From Burkholderiaceae bacterium (GTDB lineage Bacteria; Pseudomonadota; Gammaproteobacteria; Burkholderiales; Burkholderiaceae_C), in contig JAIEMS010000017.1 in assembly GCA_019751915.1 (NCBI GenBank), forward strand, positions 1-53,059: DNA of 53,059 bases, given 5' to 3'. The notes beneath the pieces were generated by a model. That model had not been told where the DNA came from and ran no database searches. It saw nothing but the letters and a program-made list of their open reading frames with translations. Shown piece by piece: positions 26,833 to 36,386 of this stretch. Numbering within the stretch: position 1 is the stretch's first letter; each line of letters begins with the position of its first letter. The position numbers and the translations under genes were made by a program.

Positions 26833-28716
26833 ATGAACCGTTACCCGGTCTGGAAGTACGTGATCTTGGTGGTTGCGTTGCTGGTGGGGGTGCTCTACAC
26901 CCTGCCCAATTTCTTTGGTGAAGCCCCGGCCGTACAGGTGTCGTCGGCCAAAGCCACCATCAAGGTCGATGAGGCACTGCTCCAACGCGTGCAAGCGGCC
27001 TTAGATGCAGCGGGGGTCAAGCCCGATATTTTGCGGCTAGAAGGCAGCTCGGTGCGTGCGCGCTTTGATGCGCCAGACACCCAACTCAAGGCCAAAGATG
27101 CGATCCAAAAGGCGTTGATTCCTGACCCTGCCGATCCAACCTACATCGTGGCACTCAATTTGGTCTCGCGCTCACCGGCTTGGCTGGCAGCGCTCCACGC
27201 CGCGCCGATGTATTTAGGGCTGGATTTGCGCGGCGGCGTGCATTTCATGCTGCAAGTCGATATGCAGGCTGCGCTGACCAAAAAGGCCGAGTCCTACGCG
27301 GGCGACATCCGCAGCGCACTGCGCGACAAAAACATTCGCCACGGCGGCATCAGCCGCGACGGTCAAACCATCGAACTGCGGGTGCGCGACCAAGCGACCG
27401 AAACTGCCGCGCGCAACCTGATTGCCGACCAGTTTGCTGACCTGCAAACCGCCAGCGTGCCCGACGGGGCCGAGTTCAAGCTGCGCGTGGGCATCAAGCC
27501 CGAAGCCACACGCCGGGTGCAAGAACAAGCGCTCAAGCAAAACATCACCACACTGCACAACCGGATCAACGAGTTGGGCGTGGCCGAACCGGTAATTCAG
27601 CAACAAGGGCTTGATCGCATCGTCGTGCAACTGCCCGGAGTGCAAGACACCGCCAAGGCCAAAGACATTTTGGGCCGCACCGCGACCCTCGAAGTGCGCT
27701 TGGTCGATGAAGGTACCGAGGCCCGTGCTGCCGAAATGGGCAATGCCCCGGTACCGTTTGGTGATGAAAAGTACCTTGACCGCAACAACCAAGCCGTCAT
27801 CGTCAAGAAGCAAGTCATCTTGACCGGCGAAAACCTGACCGATGCCCAACCCGGCTTTGACAGCCAGACGCAAGAGCCGACCGTCAACCTGACGCTCGAT
27901 GCCAAAGGCTCGCGCATCTTCAAGGACATCACCCGCGACAACATCGGCAAACGCATGGCCATCGTGTTGTTTGAAAAAGGCAAGGGCGAGGTCGTGACAG
28001 CACCGGTGATTCGGGGCGAAATCGGTGGCGGTCGGGTGCAAATTTCGGGCCGCATGACAACCATGGAAGCCAACGACACCTCGCTGCTGCTGCGCGCCGG
28101 TTCGCTGGCTGCGCCAATGGAAATCATTGAGGAATACACCATCGGCCCCAGCTTGGGCGCTGACAACATCAGCCGAGGCATTAGCAGCGTGGTCTGGGGC
28201 ATGGTGGCCATTGCCGTTTTCATGTGCTTTTACTACATGCTGTTTGGCGTGTTCTCAACCGTGGCACTGGGTGTCAATGTGCTGATGCTGATTGCCATTT
28301 TGTCGATGCTGCAAGCCACACTGACCCTGCCGGGCATTGCCGCGATGGCGCTGGCGCTGGGTGTGGCGATTGACTCCAACGTCTTGATTAACGAGCGTAT
28401 CCGCGAAGAACTGCGCGAAGGGGCCTCAGCGCAAATGGCCATTCACACCGGCTACGAACGCGCTTGGGCCACCATTCTCGACTCCAACGTCACCACCTTG
28501 ATTGCAGGCTTGGCACTGCTGGCCTTTGGCTCTGGGCCAGTGCGCGGTTTTGCCGTGGTGCATTGCATCGGTATTTTGACCAGCATGTTCTCGGCCGTGT
28601 TCTTCTCGCGTGGTTTGGTCAATCTTTGGTATGGCCGCCAGAAAAAGCTCAAGAGCGTGGCCATCGGCCAAGTCTGGAAGCCCGACAACGGCACTGCCGT
28701 GGTCACATCCAATTAA
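26833..28716 (+). CDS. secD: Protein translocase subunit SecD
   Basis: Inner-membrane RND-type protein that, with SecF, uses the proton gradient to pull exported proteins through SecYEG. First helix at residues about 7-25 (WKYVILVVALLVGVLYTLP); periplasmic domain with YLGLDLRGGVHFMLQVD; five helices near the C-terminus including GMVAIAVFMCFYYMLFGVF and the conserved ALGVAIDSNVLINERIREEL. Length 627 is normal for betaproteobacteria. It is followed by secF after 11 bases. Confidence 0.97.
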   Translation: MNRYPVWKYVILVVALLVGVLYTLPNFFGEAPAVQVSSAKATIKVDEALLQRVQAALDAAGVKPDILRLEGSSVRARFDAPDTQLKAKDAIQKALIPDPADPTYIVALNLVSRSPAWLAALHAAPMYLGLDLRGGVHFMLQVDMQAALTKKAESYAGDIRSALRDKNIRHGGISRDGQTIELRVRDQATETAARNLIADQFADLQTASVPDGAEFKLRVGIKPEATRRVQEQALKQNITTLHNRINELGVAEPVIQQQGLDRIVVQLPGVQDTAKAKDILGRTATLEVRLVDEGTEARAAEMGNAPVPFGDEKYLDRNNQAVIVKKQVILTGENLTDAQPGFDSQTQEPTVNLTLDAKGSRIFKDITRDNIGKRMAIVLFEKGKGEVVTAPVIRGEIGGGRVQISGRMTTMEANDTSLLLRAGSLAAPMEIIEEYTIGPSLGADNISRGISSVVWGMVAIAVFMCFYYMLFGVFSTVALGVNVLMLIAILSMLQATLTLPGIAAMALALGVAIDSNVLINERIREELREGASAQMAIHTGYERAWATILDSNVTTLIAGLALLAFGSGPVRGFAVVHCIGILTSMFSAVFFSRGLVNLWYGRQKKLKSVAIGQVWKPDNGTAVVTSN

Positions 28717-28727
28717 AGGGATTCGCC

Positions 28728-29678
28728 ATGGAATTTTTCCGCATCAAAAAAGACATTCCCTTCATGAAACACGCGTTGGTTTTCAACGCGATTTCATTCT
28801 TTACCTTTGCGCTGGCAGTGTTCTTCCTGTTCTCGCGCGGGCTGCATTTGTCGGTCGAATTTACCGGCGGCACCGTGATGGAGGTGGCCTACAGCCAGCC
28901 CGCCGAGCTAGGCAAAGTGCGCGATACGGTCTCTGGATTGGGCTACGCCGATGTGCAAGTGCAAAACTTTGGCACTGCCCGCGACGTGATGATCCGCTTG
29001 CCAGTGCAAAAGGGCGTGACCTCGGCCCAGCAAAGCGATCAGGTGCTGGCAGCCCTGAAGGCAGCCGACCCCGCAGTGGCACTGCGCCGCACCGAGTTTG
29101 TCGGCCCCCAAGTGGGCGAAGAACTGGTGCATGGCGGCCTGATGGCGCTGGGCATGGTGGTGCTGGGCATCGTCATTTACTTGGCGTTTCGCTTTGAATG
29201 GAAGTTTGGCGTTGCCGCGATCATTGCCAATTTGCACGATGTCATCATTATTTTGGGCTTTTTTGCCTTCTTTCAGTGGGAGTTCTCGCTGTCGGTGCTG
29301 GCCGCTGTGCTGGCAGTGCTGGGTTACTCGGTCAACGAATCGGTGGTGATTTTTGACCGAATCCGCGAAGCCTTCCGGCGCTACCGCAAGATGACCACCC
29401 ACGAAGTCATCGACCACGCCATTACCAGCACCATGAGCCGCACCATCATCACCCACGCATCGACCGAGGCGATGGTGCTGTCGATGTTTTTCTTTGGTGG
29501 CCCCAGCCTGCATTACTTTGCCTTGGCCCTGACCATTGGCATTTTGTTTGGTATTTACTCGTCGGTGTTTGTGGCCGCCGCCATTGCCATGTGGCTGGGT
29601 GTCAAGCGCGAAGACTTGGTCAAGGTCGCCCGCAAGGACGAAGATCCGAACGATCCCAACGCAGGCGCTACCGTCTAA
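28728..29678 (+). CDS. secF: Protein translocase subunit SecF
   Basis: Partner of SecD. The first helix (ISFFTFALAVFFLFSRGL) is followed by the conserved VEFTGGTVMEV, and C-terminal helices include LAVLGYSVNESVVIFDRIRE. Start at 28728 (MEFFRIKKDIPF) is the conserved one; the open frame upstream overlaps secD. Length 316 is normal. Confidence 0.97.
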   Translation: MEFFRIKKDIPFMKHALVFNAISFFTFALAVFFLFSRGLHLSVEFTGGTVMEVAYSQPAELGKVRDTVSGLGYADVQVQNFGTARDVMIRLPVQKGVTSAQQSDQVLAALKAADPAVALRRTEFVGPQVGEELVHGGLMALGMVVLGIVIYLAFRFEWKFGVAAIIANLHDVIIILGFFAFFQWEFSLSVLAAVLAVLGYSVNESVVIFDRIREAFRRYRKMTTHEVIDHAITSTMSRTIITHASTEAMVLSMFFFGGPSLHYFALALTIGILFGIYSSVFVAAAIAMWLGVKREDLVKVARKDEDPNDPNAGATV

Positions 29679-29720
29679 ACCACGACATCGACCCGCACAG
29701 GGGCAGGCACGCTCACGACC

Positions 29721-32156
29721 ATGAAGGATATGCACACGTCCGCCGCCCAGCCCCACCCACAACAGCATCTGGCGCGCCAAGCGCGCCAGATGTTTGTGGC
29801 GGCACTGAGCACTGATTTGGTCCACATCGATCAAGCGGTGCTGGATTTCTTAACGGAGTTGATGTCGCAAACGGCCACCCAACGCGACATGCAAACCCGC
29901 CGCGATGCTTGGATGTTGTACGACCAGCTGCATGGAGCGTGGACACAAGGCACCGCCCGGGTCTGGGCGCTGGCACTGGCGCCAGCGCCGGTCTCGACCA
30001 CGAGGGCACCAACTCCGTTGAATGCCAGTTTAGAGCTGCTCAGTGACGATGTGGTCGAGAACAAAATCGTGGCTTCGCGCATGGCCTTGACGGTACTAGA
30101 GGCCGTTAGCACCAGTTTCGACACTCTGCGCCGTCGTATCCAACTGCTAGAGGGGCAAGAGCTGGCCAGCAGCGACATCTTGCGCCCCGAAACCCTCTGC
30201 CTGCGCTTGGTAGAGCAATGGGTCGTGGCAGGCCTGCCAAGAGCCAATCTACAAATGGTGATTGACCCGCTCCAGCGGGCACTGGCCGAGCGGGTGCAGG
30301 CGGGCTACCAAGCGATCAACGATTTTTTAGCCCAGCAAGGTGTGGCACAGCAGGATGTGCGCCTGCGCGTCACCCGCCCCGGCGTGCCCGCCACCAATGT
30401 GGTGCCTAACGCAGCGCTATCGCAATTTGCCAGTGCACAGGACATGGCGGCTGCACAAGCTATGTCAGCCTTCGGCCCGCCCACGGGTTTACACCACCGC
30501 CCTACTGCCATGGGAGGGATCGGCCCATCGGGGGCGGCGCTCCCCATGACGGGCATCACGCCCTTGGCCCGGGCCCGCCAACGGGCCTACGGTGTCATGG
30601 GGCAACTGCGCCGCTTGATGGGACAGCAGGTGGTTGGCATGGAGGGGATGTTCCCGCCGACAGGCATGGCACCGGCCTTGACCGGCATGGTTGCCATCCA
30701 GCCCCATGCGGGCACCAGCATGGGCCACATTGCAGCGCCACAAGGCCCACCGGCACCACCTGCCACAGCGGCACTCGAACACGCCTTGGCCGAACAACGC
30801 ATGCAAGCGAGCACTTATTACAGCGGCGTTGGCCCCTTGGTGCAGGATGTCAGCCCTGCCGCTGTGGTGCAACTGGTGGGTGCAGTGCGCGAGCGCTCGG
30901 CAGAATTGAAAAAGAAAGCGGGCACCGACAGCGAAAAAGCCATCATTGAAGTGGTGGCACTGATGTTTCAGAGCATCTTGTCGGAAGACCGCATTCCCTC
31001 GGCAGTGCGGGTCTGGTTTGCCCGCCTGCAAGTGCCGGTGCTGCGTGTCGCGCTGGCCGAACCCGAATTTTTTAGCGACCTCAACCACCCGGCACGTCTG
31101 CTGATTGACCGCATGGGCGCTTGTGCGCTTGGATTTGATTCGACCTCGATCAACGGCAGTGCCCTCGAGGCAGAAATTCGCCGCGTGGTGCAGGTCATTG
31201 AGCAATACCCCGAAACAGGCAGCCGGGTATTTCAGCTCGTGCGCGAGGAGTTTGAGGCCTTTCTTGCCAAGTTCCTGACCGAAAAGCAATCGACTTCTCG
31301 GGTCGTCACCATCGCCCAACAGATGGAGCAAAAAGAAACGCTGACCATTCAATACACCATTGAGCTGCGTAACCTGCTCAAAGAGATGTCAGTGCGCGAC
31401 GATATTCGCGATTTTCTGTTTAAAACATGGGCCGAGGTGCTGGCACTGTCGGCAGTGCGTTTAGGCGCGCAGCACCCCGATACGCTGGCGTTCAAACACA
31501 CCGCTGCCGACTTGGTGTGGGCCGCCAGTGCCAAACCCAACCGCAATGACCGCGCCCAAGTCATTCAGGGTCTGCCGGGCTTGCTGGAACGTCTGCGCCA
31601 AGGTCTGGCCTTGGTGGGCATCGAGGGCGAAAGCCAAGATGTGCAAATCAAAGCCATCACCGACACTTTGGGCGAGGCATTTTTGTCCAAAACAGCCACC
31701 ATTGCCCGCGAACACATCGACGCAATGGCCCGGCGACTGGAAAATCTCGAAGACTTCATGACCGACCCAGAGCTGGGCGAAATGCCACTGGATGCAGAGT
31801 CCATCGAGATGATGCTGGGCATTGATGCCTCGACCCTGCACGTCGTGGCCGACAACGGTGCGCCCGTTGAGCCAAGCATGCTCGATTGGGCTGGCGAATT
31901 GCAACCGGGCGTTTGGTTCACGCTCGACCACAACGGTGTCACAGCCCAAGTGCAGTACGTGTGGCACAGCCAGCGCAAACAATTGCACCTGTTTGCCGCT
32001 GTCGATGGTCACAACTATCTGCTGCAACGGGGCCGCTTGGCGGCCTATTTGCAAGCGGGCCTGCTGGTGGCCCAAGAAGACGAAGGCCTGACCGAACGGG
32101 CCGCGCGCGACGCGCTGACCAAGCTCGATGCCAACCCCGAACGCCTGCTCCACTGA
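29721..32156 (+). CDS. DUF1631 family protein
   Basis: An 811-residue cytoplasmic protein of a family known mainly from beta- and gammaproteobacteria and without an assigned role. It is largely helical, with a Met/Gly/Pro-rich low-complexity stretch (about residues 235-350). The C-terminal part (ELQPGVWFTLDHNGVTAQVQYVWHSQRKQLHLFA) looks like a small beta-domain resembling PilZ-like folds, which is inference. There is no enzyme motif I can point to. It starts 42 bases after secF and may share its transcript. Confidence 0.85.
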   Translation: MKDMHTSAAQPHPQQHLARQARQMFVAALSTDLVHIDQAVLDFLTELMSQTATQRDMQTRRDAWMLYDQLHGAWTQGTARVWALALAPAPVSTTRAPTPLNASLELLSDDVVENKIVASRMALTVLEAVSTSFDTLRRRIQLLEGQELASSDILRPETLCLRLVEQWVVAGLPRANLQMVIDPLQRALAERVQAGYQAINDFLAQQGVAQQDVRLRVTRPGVPATNVVPNAALSQFASAQDMAAAQAMSAFGPPTGLHHRPTAMGGIGPSGAALPMTGITPLARARQRAYGVMGQLRRLMGQQVVGMEGMFPPTGMAPALTGMVAIQPHAGTSMGHIAAPQGPPAPPATAALEHALAEQRMQASTYYSGVGPLVQDVSPAAVVQLVGAVRERSAELKKKAGTDSEKAIIEVVALMFQSILSEDRIPSAVRVWFARLQVPVLRVALAEPEFFSDLNHPARLLIDRMGACALGFDSTSINGSALEAEIRRVVQVIEQYPETGSRVFQLVREEFEAFLAKFLTEKQSTSRVVTIAQQMEQKETLTIQYTIELRNLLKEMSVRDDIRDFLFKTWAEVLALSAVRLGAQHPDTLAFKHTAADLVWAASAKPNRNDRAQVIQGLPGLLERLRQGLALVGIEGESQDVQIKAITDTLGEAFLSKTATIAREHIDAMARRLENLEDFMTDPELGEMPLDAESIEMMLGIDASTLHVVADNGAPVEPSMLDWAGELQPGVWFTLDHNGVTAQVQYVWHSQRKQLHLFAAVDGHNYLLQRGRLAAYLQAGLLVAQEDEGLTERAARDALTKLDANPERLLH

Positions 32157-32178
32157 GCCAGCACAGCGCCTTGCAGCC

Positions 32179-33333
32179 TCACGCCCGGGCCATGCGCTGG
32201 AACAATCCCCCCGGCAAGCGGGCCACCGCACCATCGAGTTCTAATTCCAGCAGCTGCACCAGCAAGGTTGCCGTGTCCATGCCAGTGCGCGCCACCAAAG
32301 CATCAAGGCCCACTGGGTCAAAAGCCAAAGCCGCTAGCAAGGGGGCGTCCACAGGGCGCTCTGTGGGGGTCTCTTGGGCTACGGTAACTGTGCCAACGGG
32401 GGTAGGAAGGTGCAATTCTTCCAGCACGTCTTGGGCCGATTCAACCAATTTGGCACCTTGCCGAATCAAGGCATGGCAACCGCGCGACTGGGGTGCATGG
32501 ATAGAACCCGGAATGGCAAACACCTCGCGCCCTTGCTCTGCCGCCAGCCGCGCTGTAATGAGCGAGCCTGAAGCCGGGGCAGCCTCGACCACCAAGGTGC
32601 CTTGCGACAAGCCCGCAATGATGCGGTTGCGTTTGGGAAAATTACCCGCCAGCGGCGGCGTACCCAGTGGGTACTCACTCACCAGCAGCCCGTGGGCCGC
32701 AATACGGTGCGCCAAGTCAAGGTTGCGGCGCGGATAAACCCGGTCTAGACCCGTTCCGACCACGGCGATGGTGGCCGGGGTGGTGTCGCTGTCAGAAGCG
32801 TCGGCCAGCGCGCCTTCGTGGGCCGCAGCGTCAATGCCCAGCGCCAGCCCCGAGACGATGCTCAGGCCGCTGGCACGCAAAGAACGGGCAAACTCCGTGG
32901 CATTGCTTTGGCCTTGCGCTGTAGGGTTACGGCTACCGACCATTGCCACACATTGCTGTGCTCCCAAAGGGGCCGCCTCTGGGGCCAAAAACCGTGTCGG
33001 GCCGAGCAGGTACAACATCAACGGCGGGTCATCGGTCTCCAGCAAAGCTATCGGGTACAGCCGGTGGCCCAATGGAACCACGGCCCGCAAAGTGCCCGGT
33101 GCCGGGGTGTGCAGCCATTGCCAAGTCACATCGACCTGCTCGGCCAGTGCCGGTGGCAAGCTCTTGAGCGCTCGTGCTTGTGCCGATGTGACGCAGGTTT
33201 GGAGCGTTTGCTGCAGTTGCTCAAAAATACGCTCGGGTAGCCCAAAGGTTGCCAGCAGCTTGCGCGCCGTTTTGTCGCCCACACCCGTGGTCAGGGTCAG
33301 GCGCAGCCAAGCCGTCAGTTCGTCGCGGTTCAT
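32179..33333 (-). CDS. dprA: DNA-processing protein DprA (Smf)
   Basis: Loads RecA on incoming single-stranded DNA in natural transformation. A helical N-terminal part (LRLTLTTGVGDKTARKLL) is followed by the Rossmann-like core: MVGSRNPTAQG, SIVSGLALGIDAAAHEGAL, AVVGTGLDRVYPRRN, ISEYPLGTPP-type motif (LVSEYPLGTPPLAGNFPKRN) and EAAPASGSLITA. The C-terminal winged-helix domain (about residues 315-384) is present. Length 384 is normal. It begins 18 bases after the LysM gene, and a LysM-dprA pairing is, from memory, frequent in betaproteobacteria. Confidence 0.95.
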   Translation of the reverse strand: MNRDELTAWLRLTLTTGVGDKTARKLLATFGLPERIFEQLQQTLQTCVTSAQARALKSLPPALAEQVDVTWQWLHTPAPGTLRAVVPLGHRLYPIALLETDDPPLMLYLLGPTRFLAPEAAPLGAQQCVAMVGSRNPTAQGQSNATEFARSLRASGLSIVSGLALGIDAAAHEGALADASDSDTTPATIAVVGTGLDRVYPRRNLDLAHRIAAHGLLVSEYPLGTPPLAGNFPKRNRIIAGLSQGTLVVEAAPASGSLITARLAAEQGREVFAIPGSIHAPQSRGCHALIRQGAKLVESAQDVLEELHLPTPVGTVTVAQETPTERPVDAPLLAALAFDPVGLDALVARTGMDTATLLVQLLELELDGAVARLPGGLFQRMARA

Positions 33334-33351
33334 CGGGGCGGGGCCGCAAAC

Positions 33352-34587
33352 TTAGTGCGGATTGACCAAGCGATCACCGACCCGCACCGGAGTACGTACA
33401 TCCAAAATCAGCGCATAAGAGACGCGCTCGAAGGTGCGAAACACCATTGCCATGCCATTGCTCTCGCTGGGCAGTTTGATCATGGCCCGCGCGTCGTCGG
33501 TGGTGTCTTTGATGCGGTCGCCCTTGGTCATCAAATTGAGAACATGGCCGGTCTGGAGGCCTTCTTGTTCACCCCGGTTGATGGCAATGACTTGGTTTTG
33601 TGCCGCATTGGCAAAAGCTGCACCACCGTAAATTGAAACCACCCGTGCATCGACTTCCATCTGCGGTGCATGGGGGACGTAGCTAACAAAGGTGCGCGCT
33701 GGCGCGGGCAAGAGCCGGTCGCCTGCGCGGATTTCTTCACGGGCAGCGGTGATGTCGAGTGTGGCGGGGACGTAATCAAAGGCCATGCCCCCCTCGCCAT
33801 CGGGCGATTCTTCTACCGATTCACCGCGCAACAGTTCGGCCTTGCCCAAATACTGGGCCTCGTAGCCCAAAATCTCGCCACTGGCCGGGTCTTTGAGGGG
33901 TACGGCATTGCGAAACACCCGGTAGTAGCGCGGCTCGCCGTAATCGGTGCGCAGCGGGTTGGCTGCGTCACCCCGAGCGTAGGCCCGGTCGCCGGTGCTC
34001 ATTAACACACGGTCTTCAATCGTGGCAACGATGCGCGGCGCTTGCAGCAGCGTTTGCTCATCGACTACCACTGGCTCGACCAAAAAAGATTCAATCAGGT
34101 GCGATTTGAGGGTCGGCAGGGCGGTATCGGTCAAGCTGTCGCTGCGGGTGCGCGGCGAGACGCGCACCGTCGGGGGTTCGGTGCTGGCGTTGGCGCTGGC
34201 ACCGGGGCGGGTACCCAAACGGGCATAACCGCCTTGCTTGTCTAAATACAGCGTTTGGCCCGGAAAGATCAGGTGCGGGTTGGCGATGTCTTGCCGGTTC
34301 ATGCCCCACAGCGCAGGCCAGCGCCACGGACGGCGTAAATACAAGCCGGCAATGCCCCACAAGGTATCGCCGCGCTTGACGGCATAGGTATCGGGCGCAT
34401 TGGGTGCCAACTCTGCCACAGGCAGGCCCTGCGCAAAGGCTTGCTGGGCCGCGGCCTGCTGCTGGGCAGTGACCGGGGGCGTTTGTGCCAGCCCCTGTGC
34501 TGCCGCCACGACCAGCGCCATGCCCATAACGGCCACAGTGCCCTGTGCACGGCGCGGTGTAGCCCCGCAGTGTGTGTTGTGATCCAT
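33352..34587 (-). CDS. LysM peptidoglycan-binding domain protein
   Basis: A 411-residue exported protein. The signal peptide spans about residues 15-36 (AVMGMALVVAAAQGLAQ). The LysM domain at about residues 65-115 shows YAVKRGDTLWGIAGLYL and NPHLIFPGQTLYL. The remainder (about 130-411) lacks a catalytic motif I recognise, though segments such as ATIEDRVLMSTGDRAYARG repeat a pattern seen in homologues. It probably binds cell wall. It lies between the cyclophilin gene and dprA. Confidence 0.9.
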   Translation of the reverse strand: MDHNTHCGATPRRAQGTVAVMGMALVVAAAQGLAQTPPVTAQQQAAAQQAFAQGLPVAELAPNAPDTYAVKRGDTLWGIAGLYLRRPWRWPALWGMNRQDIANPHLIFPGQTLYLDKQGGYARLGTRPGASANASTEPPTVRVSPRTRSDSLTDTALPTLKSHLIESFLVEPVVVDEQTLLQAPRIVATIEDRVLMSTGDRAYARGDAANPLRTDYGEPRYYRVFRNAVPLKDPASGEILGYEAQYLGKAELLRGESVEESPDGEGGMAFDYVPATLDITAAREEIRAGDRLLPAPARTFVSYVPHAPQMEVDARVVSIYGGAAFANAAQNQVIAINRGEQEGLQTGHVLNLMTKGDRIKDTTDDARAMIKLPSESNGMAMVFRTFERVSYALILDVRTPVRVGDRLVNPH

Positions 34588-34620
34588 GCCAAACGCTCCT
34601 TGCGCGCCGATGCTACGCCA

Positions 34621-35481
34621 TCAACGCGTTTGTGTGGCTTTCAGAATCACCACTTCTGACAATGGCACATCGGTCAAGCCCGCTGCCGTGCCTGTGGGCA
34701 CACCGGCCAAGGTATCGATCAGGCCCAGACCGTCTTGAACCCGACCAAACACCGCATAACCGGGCGCAGAGGAGCTGGCGTAATCAAGGCCGGTATTGTC
34801 TTTTAAATTGACGTAAAACTGGCTGGTGGCGCTGTTGGCCGCCGAAGTGCGCGCCATTGCCAAGGTGCCGCGCAGGTTGCTCAGGCCGTTGGGGGTTTCC
34901 AGCGTGATCGGGTTGTAGGTGGGCGTTTTGTAGGCCATGCCCGTGGTAAAGCCGCCGCCTTGCACCACAAAGTTTGGAACCACGCGGTGAAACAGCGTTC
35001 CGGCATAAAAACCGCTGTTGACGTAGCCTAAGAAGTTCAACACCGTGGCTGGGGCTTTGTCGGGGTACAGCGCCAGCGTCAAGCGGCCCAGCGTGGTTTG
35101 CAACTCGACCTCGGGAGCTGGCACGTTAAAGCTACGGCTCAATAGCACCGCACCCGTCGCACCTTGGGCATCCACCTGCACGGTGCTGGCCCCAGTCACT
35201 TGGCACGCCATGCTTTGCTGCTCAGGGGTGCCGCCCGCCAGCAGTTGCAAGCCTTGGCACCCCTTGACGTTCAGGCTGACACCGCTGGTGTCGAGTCCGT
35301 GGCCGGTCAGGGTGAAGGTGGCAGCTTTGCTGTAGGCCAATGGAGCGCTGGTGGTGATGTCGCTCACCGAGACTGCCGGGGCAGTGCTGCCGCCACCGCC
35401 ACCACAACCGGCCAGCGCCAACGTAACTGCAGCGCACAGGCCAGTGGCCCGAAGTGTCTTGGAATCGAAAGATGTGTTCAT
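34621..35481 (-). CDS. Cyclophilin-type peptidyl-prolyl isomerase, lipoprotein
   Basis: A lipobox LALAGC (Cys about 26) followed by six consecutive glycines and a Ser predicts an outer- or inner-membrane lipoprotein facing the periplasm. A beta-rich spacer (about 35-120) precedes a cyclophilin domain (about 125-285): TLGRLTLALYPDKAPATVLNF, YAGTLFHRVVPNFVVQGGGF (active-site Arg in FHR and Gln in QGGG), and NSATSQFYVNL. Start at 35481 gives the signal peptide; upstream codons overlap rsmE. Length about 286 exceeds simple bacterial cyclophilins through the spacer, whose fold I do not recognise. Confidence 0.88.
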   Translation of the reverse strand: MNTSFDSKTLRATGLCAAVTLALAGCGGGGGSTAPAVSVSDITTSAPLAYSKAATFTLTGHGLDTSGVSLNVKGCQGLQLLAGGTPEQQSMACQVTGASTVQVDAQGATGAVLLSRSFNVPAPEVELQTTLGRLTLALYPDKAPATVLNFLGYVNSGFYAGTLFHRVVPNFVVQGGGFTTGMAYKTPTYNPITLETPNGLSNLRGTLAMARTSAANSATSQFYVNLKDNTGLDYASSSAPGYAVFGRVQDGLGLIDTLAGVPTGTAAGLTDVPLSEVVILKATQTR

Positions 35482-35546
35482 GGCAAAAGGCCGCCAGCGG
35501 GGGCGGAAAAAGGACGAAAAAACAAGGAAGGTGATTTTGGCAACTA

Positions 35547-36296
35547 TCAACGCAGTGTCAATGCAGCCAACGCGGCCAGCGGTGCAGTCTCGGCACGCAG
35601 CACCCGCTGGCCCAAAGTGACCGGCATGAAACCATGCTGCAAGGCCAGATTTTCTTCGGTGCTGGTCAATCCCCCTTCGGGGCCAGACAAAAACGTCACC
35701 GCCTGCGTACCGGGCGTTGCAGCGTGTAGCGGCCCTGTGCCGGGACTGAGCGATAACAACAGACGCTGGCCCACATCGGCAGCAGCCCGTGTGCTTTGCC
35801 CGGCCAGCCAATCGGCCAGACTTTGCGCCGGGTAAATTTGCGGCACCCGGTTACGACCACACTGCTCGCAAGCGGCCACAGCCACAGCCTGCCAGTGGGC
35901 ATGTTTTTTCTCGGCGCGTTCGCCTTTGAGCTTGAGTACGCTGCGCTCGGCCAGCAGCGGCGTAATGCTGGCAACGCCCAGTTCTGTGGCTTTTTCGACC
36001 AACCAATCCATGCGCTCGTTGGCAGTGATGCCCGCCAGCAAGTGAACGGCGCGCCCAGCCTCGCGCTCGGTAGCGTGGTGCGCACCGACCTGCACGCGCA
36101 CATCGCTGCGGCCCATGCGCAGCACGGTGGCATCAAATTCGCCACCGGAGGCCGCTGCATCGCCCAAGCCACCATGAAACAGCGTAATGCCGTCGCCCGG
36201 TTGCAAGCGCAGCACCTGCACATGGCGCGCCGCGCCAGCGGGCAGGTCGATTTCGGCACCGGGAGTCAAATCAACGGGGCAATAAAAACGGGGCAT
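35547..36296 (-). CDS. rsmE: 16S rRNA (uracil1498-N3)-methyltransferase
   Basis: SPOUT-class methyltransferase acting on 30S subunits. An N-terminal PUA-like domain begins PRFYCPVDLTPG; the knot domain has the ITANERMDWLVEKATELGV segment, ACEQCGRNRVPQI, and FLSGPEGGLTSTEENLA with the SAM-binding GPEGG. Length 249 is normal. It is downstream of amgK, separated by 90 bases containing a dispersed repeat. Confidence 0.95.
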   Translation of the reverse strand: MPRFYCPVDLTPGAEIDLPAGAARHVQVLRLQPGDGITLFHGGLGDAAASGGEFDATVLRMGRSDVRVQVGAHHATEREAGRAVHLLAGITANERMDWLVEKATELGVASITPLLAERSVLKLKGERAEKKHAHWQAVAVAACEQCGRNRVPQIYPAQSLADWLAGQSTRAAADVGQRLLLSLSPGTGPLHAATPGTQAVTFLSGPEGGLTSTEENLALQHGFMPVTLGQRVLRAETAPLAALAALTLR

Positions 36297-36310
36297 GGGT
36301 TCAATACGCT

Positions 36311-36368
36311 TCTTTTTTGATAGCTACTCATACTTACTGCACAAGGGCTACAGACCAATTTGATTCAT
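36311..36368 (-). repeat. Dispersed repeat copy between amgK and rsmE
   Basis: On the minus strand it reads ATGAATCAAATTGGTCTGTAG, CCCTTGTGCAGTAAG, then GTAGCTATCAAAAAAGAAG. It fills nearly all of the gap between the amgK stop and the rsmE start and so lies in the rsmE leader. Confidence 0.82.
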
Positions 36369-36386
36369 ATTTTTACAAAACAAGCC

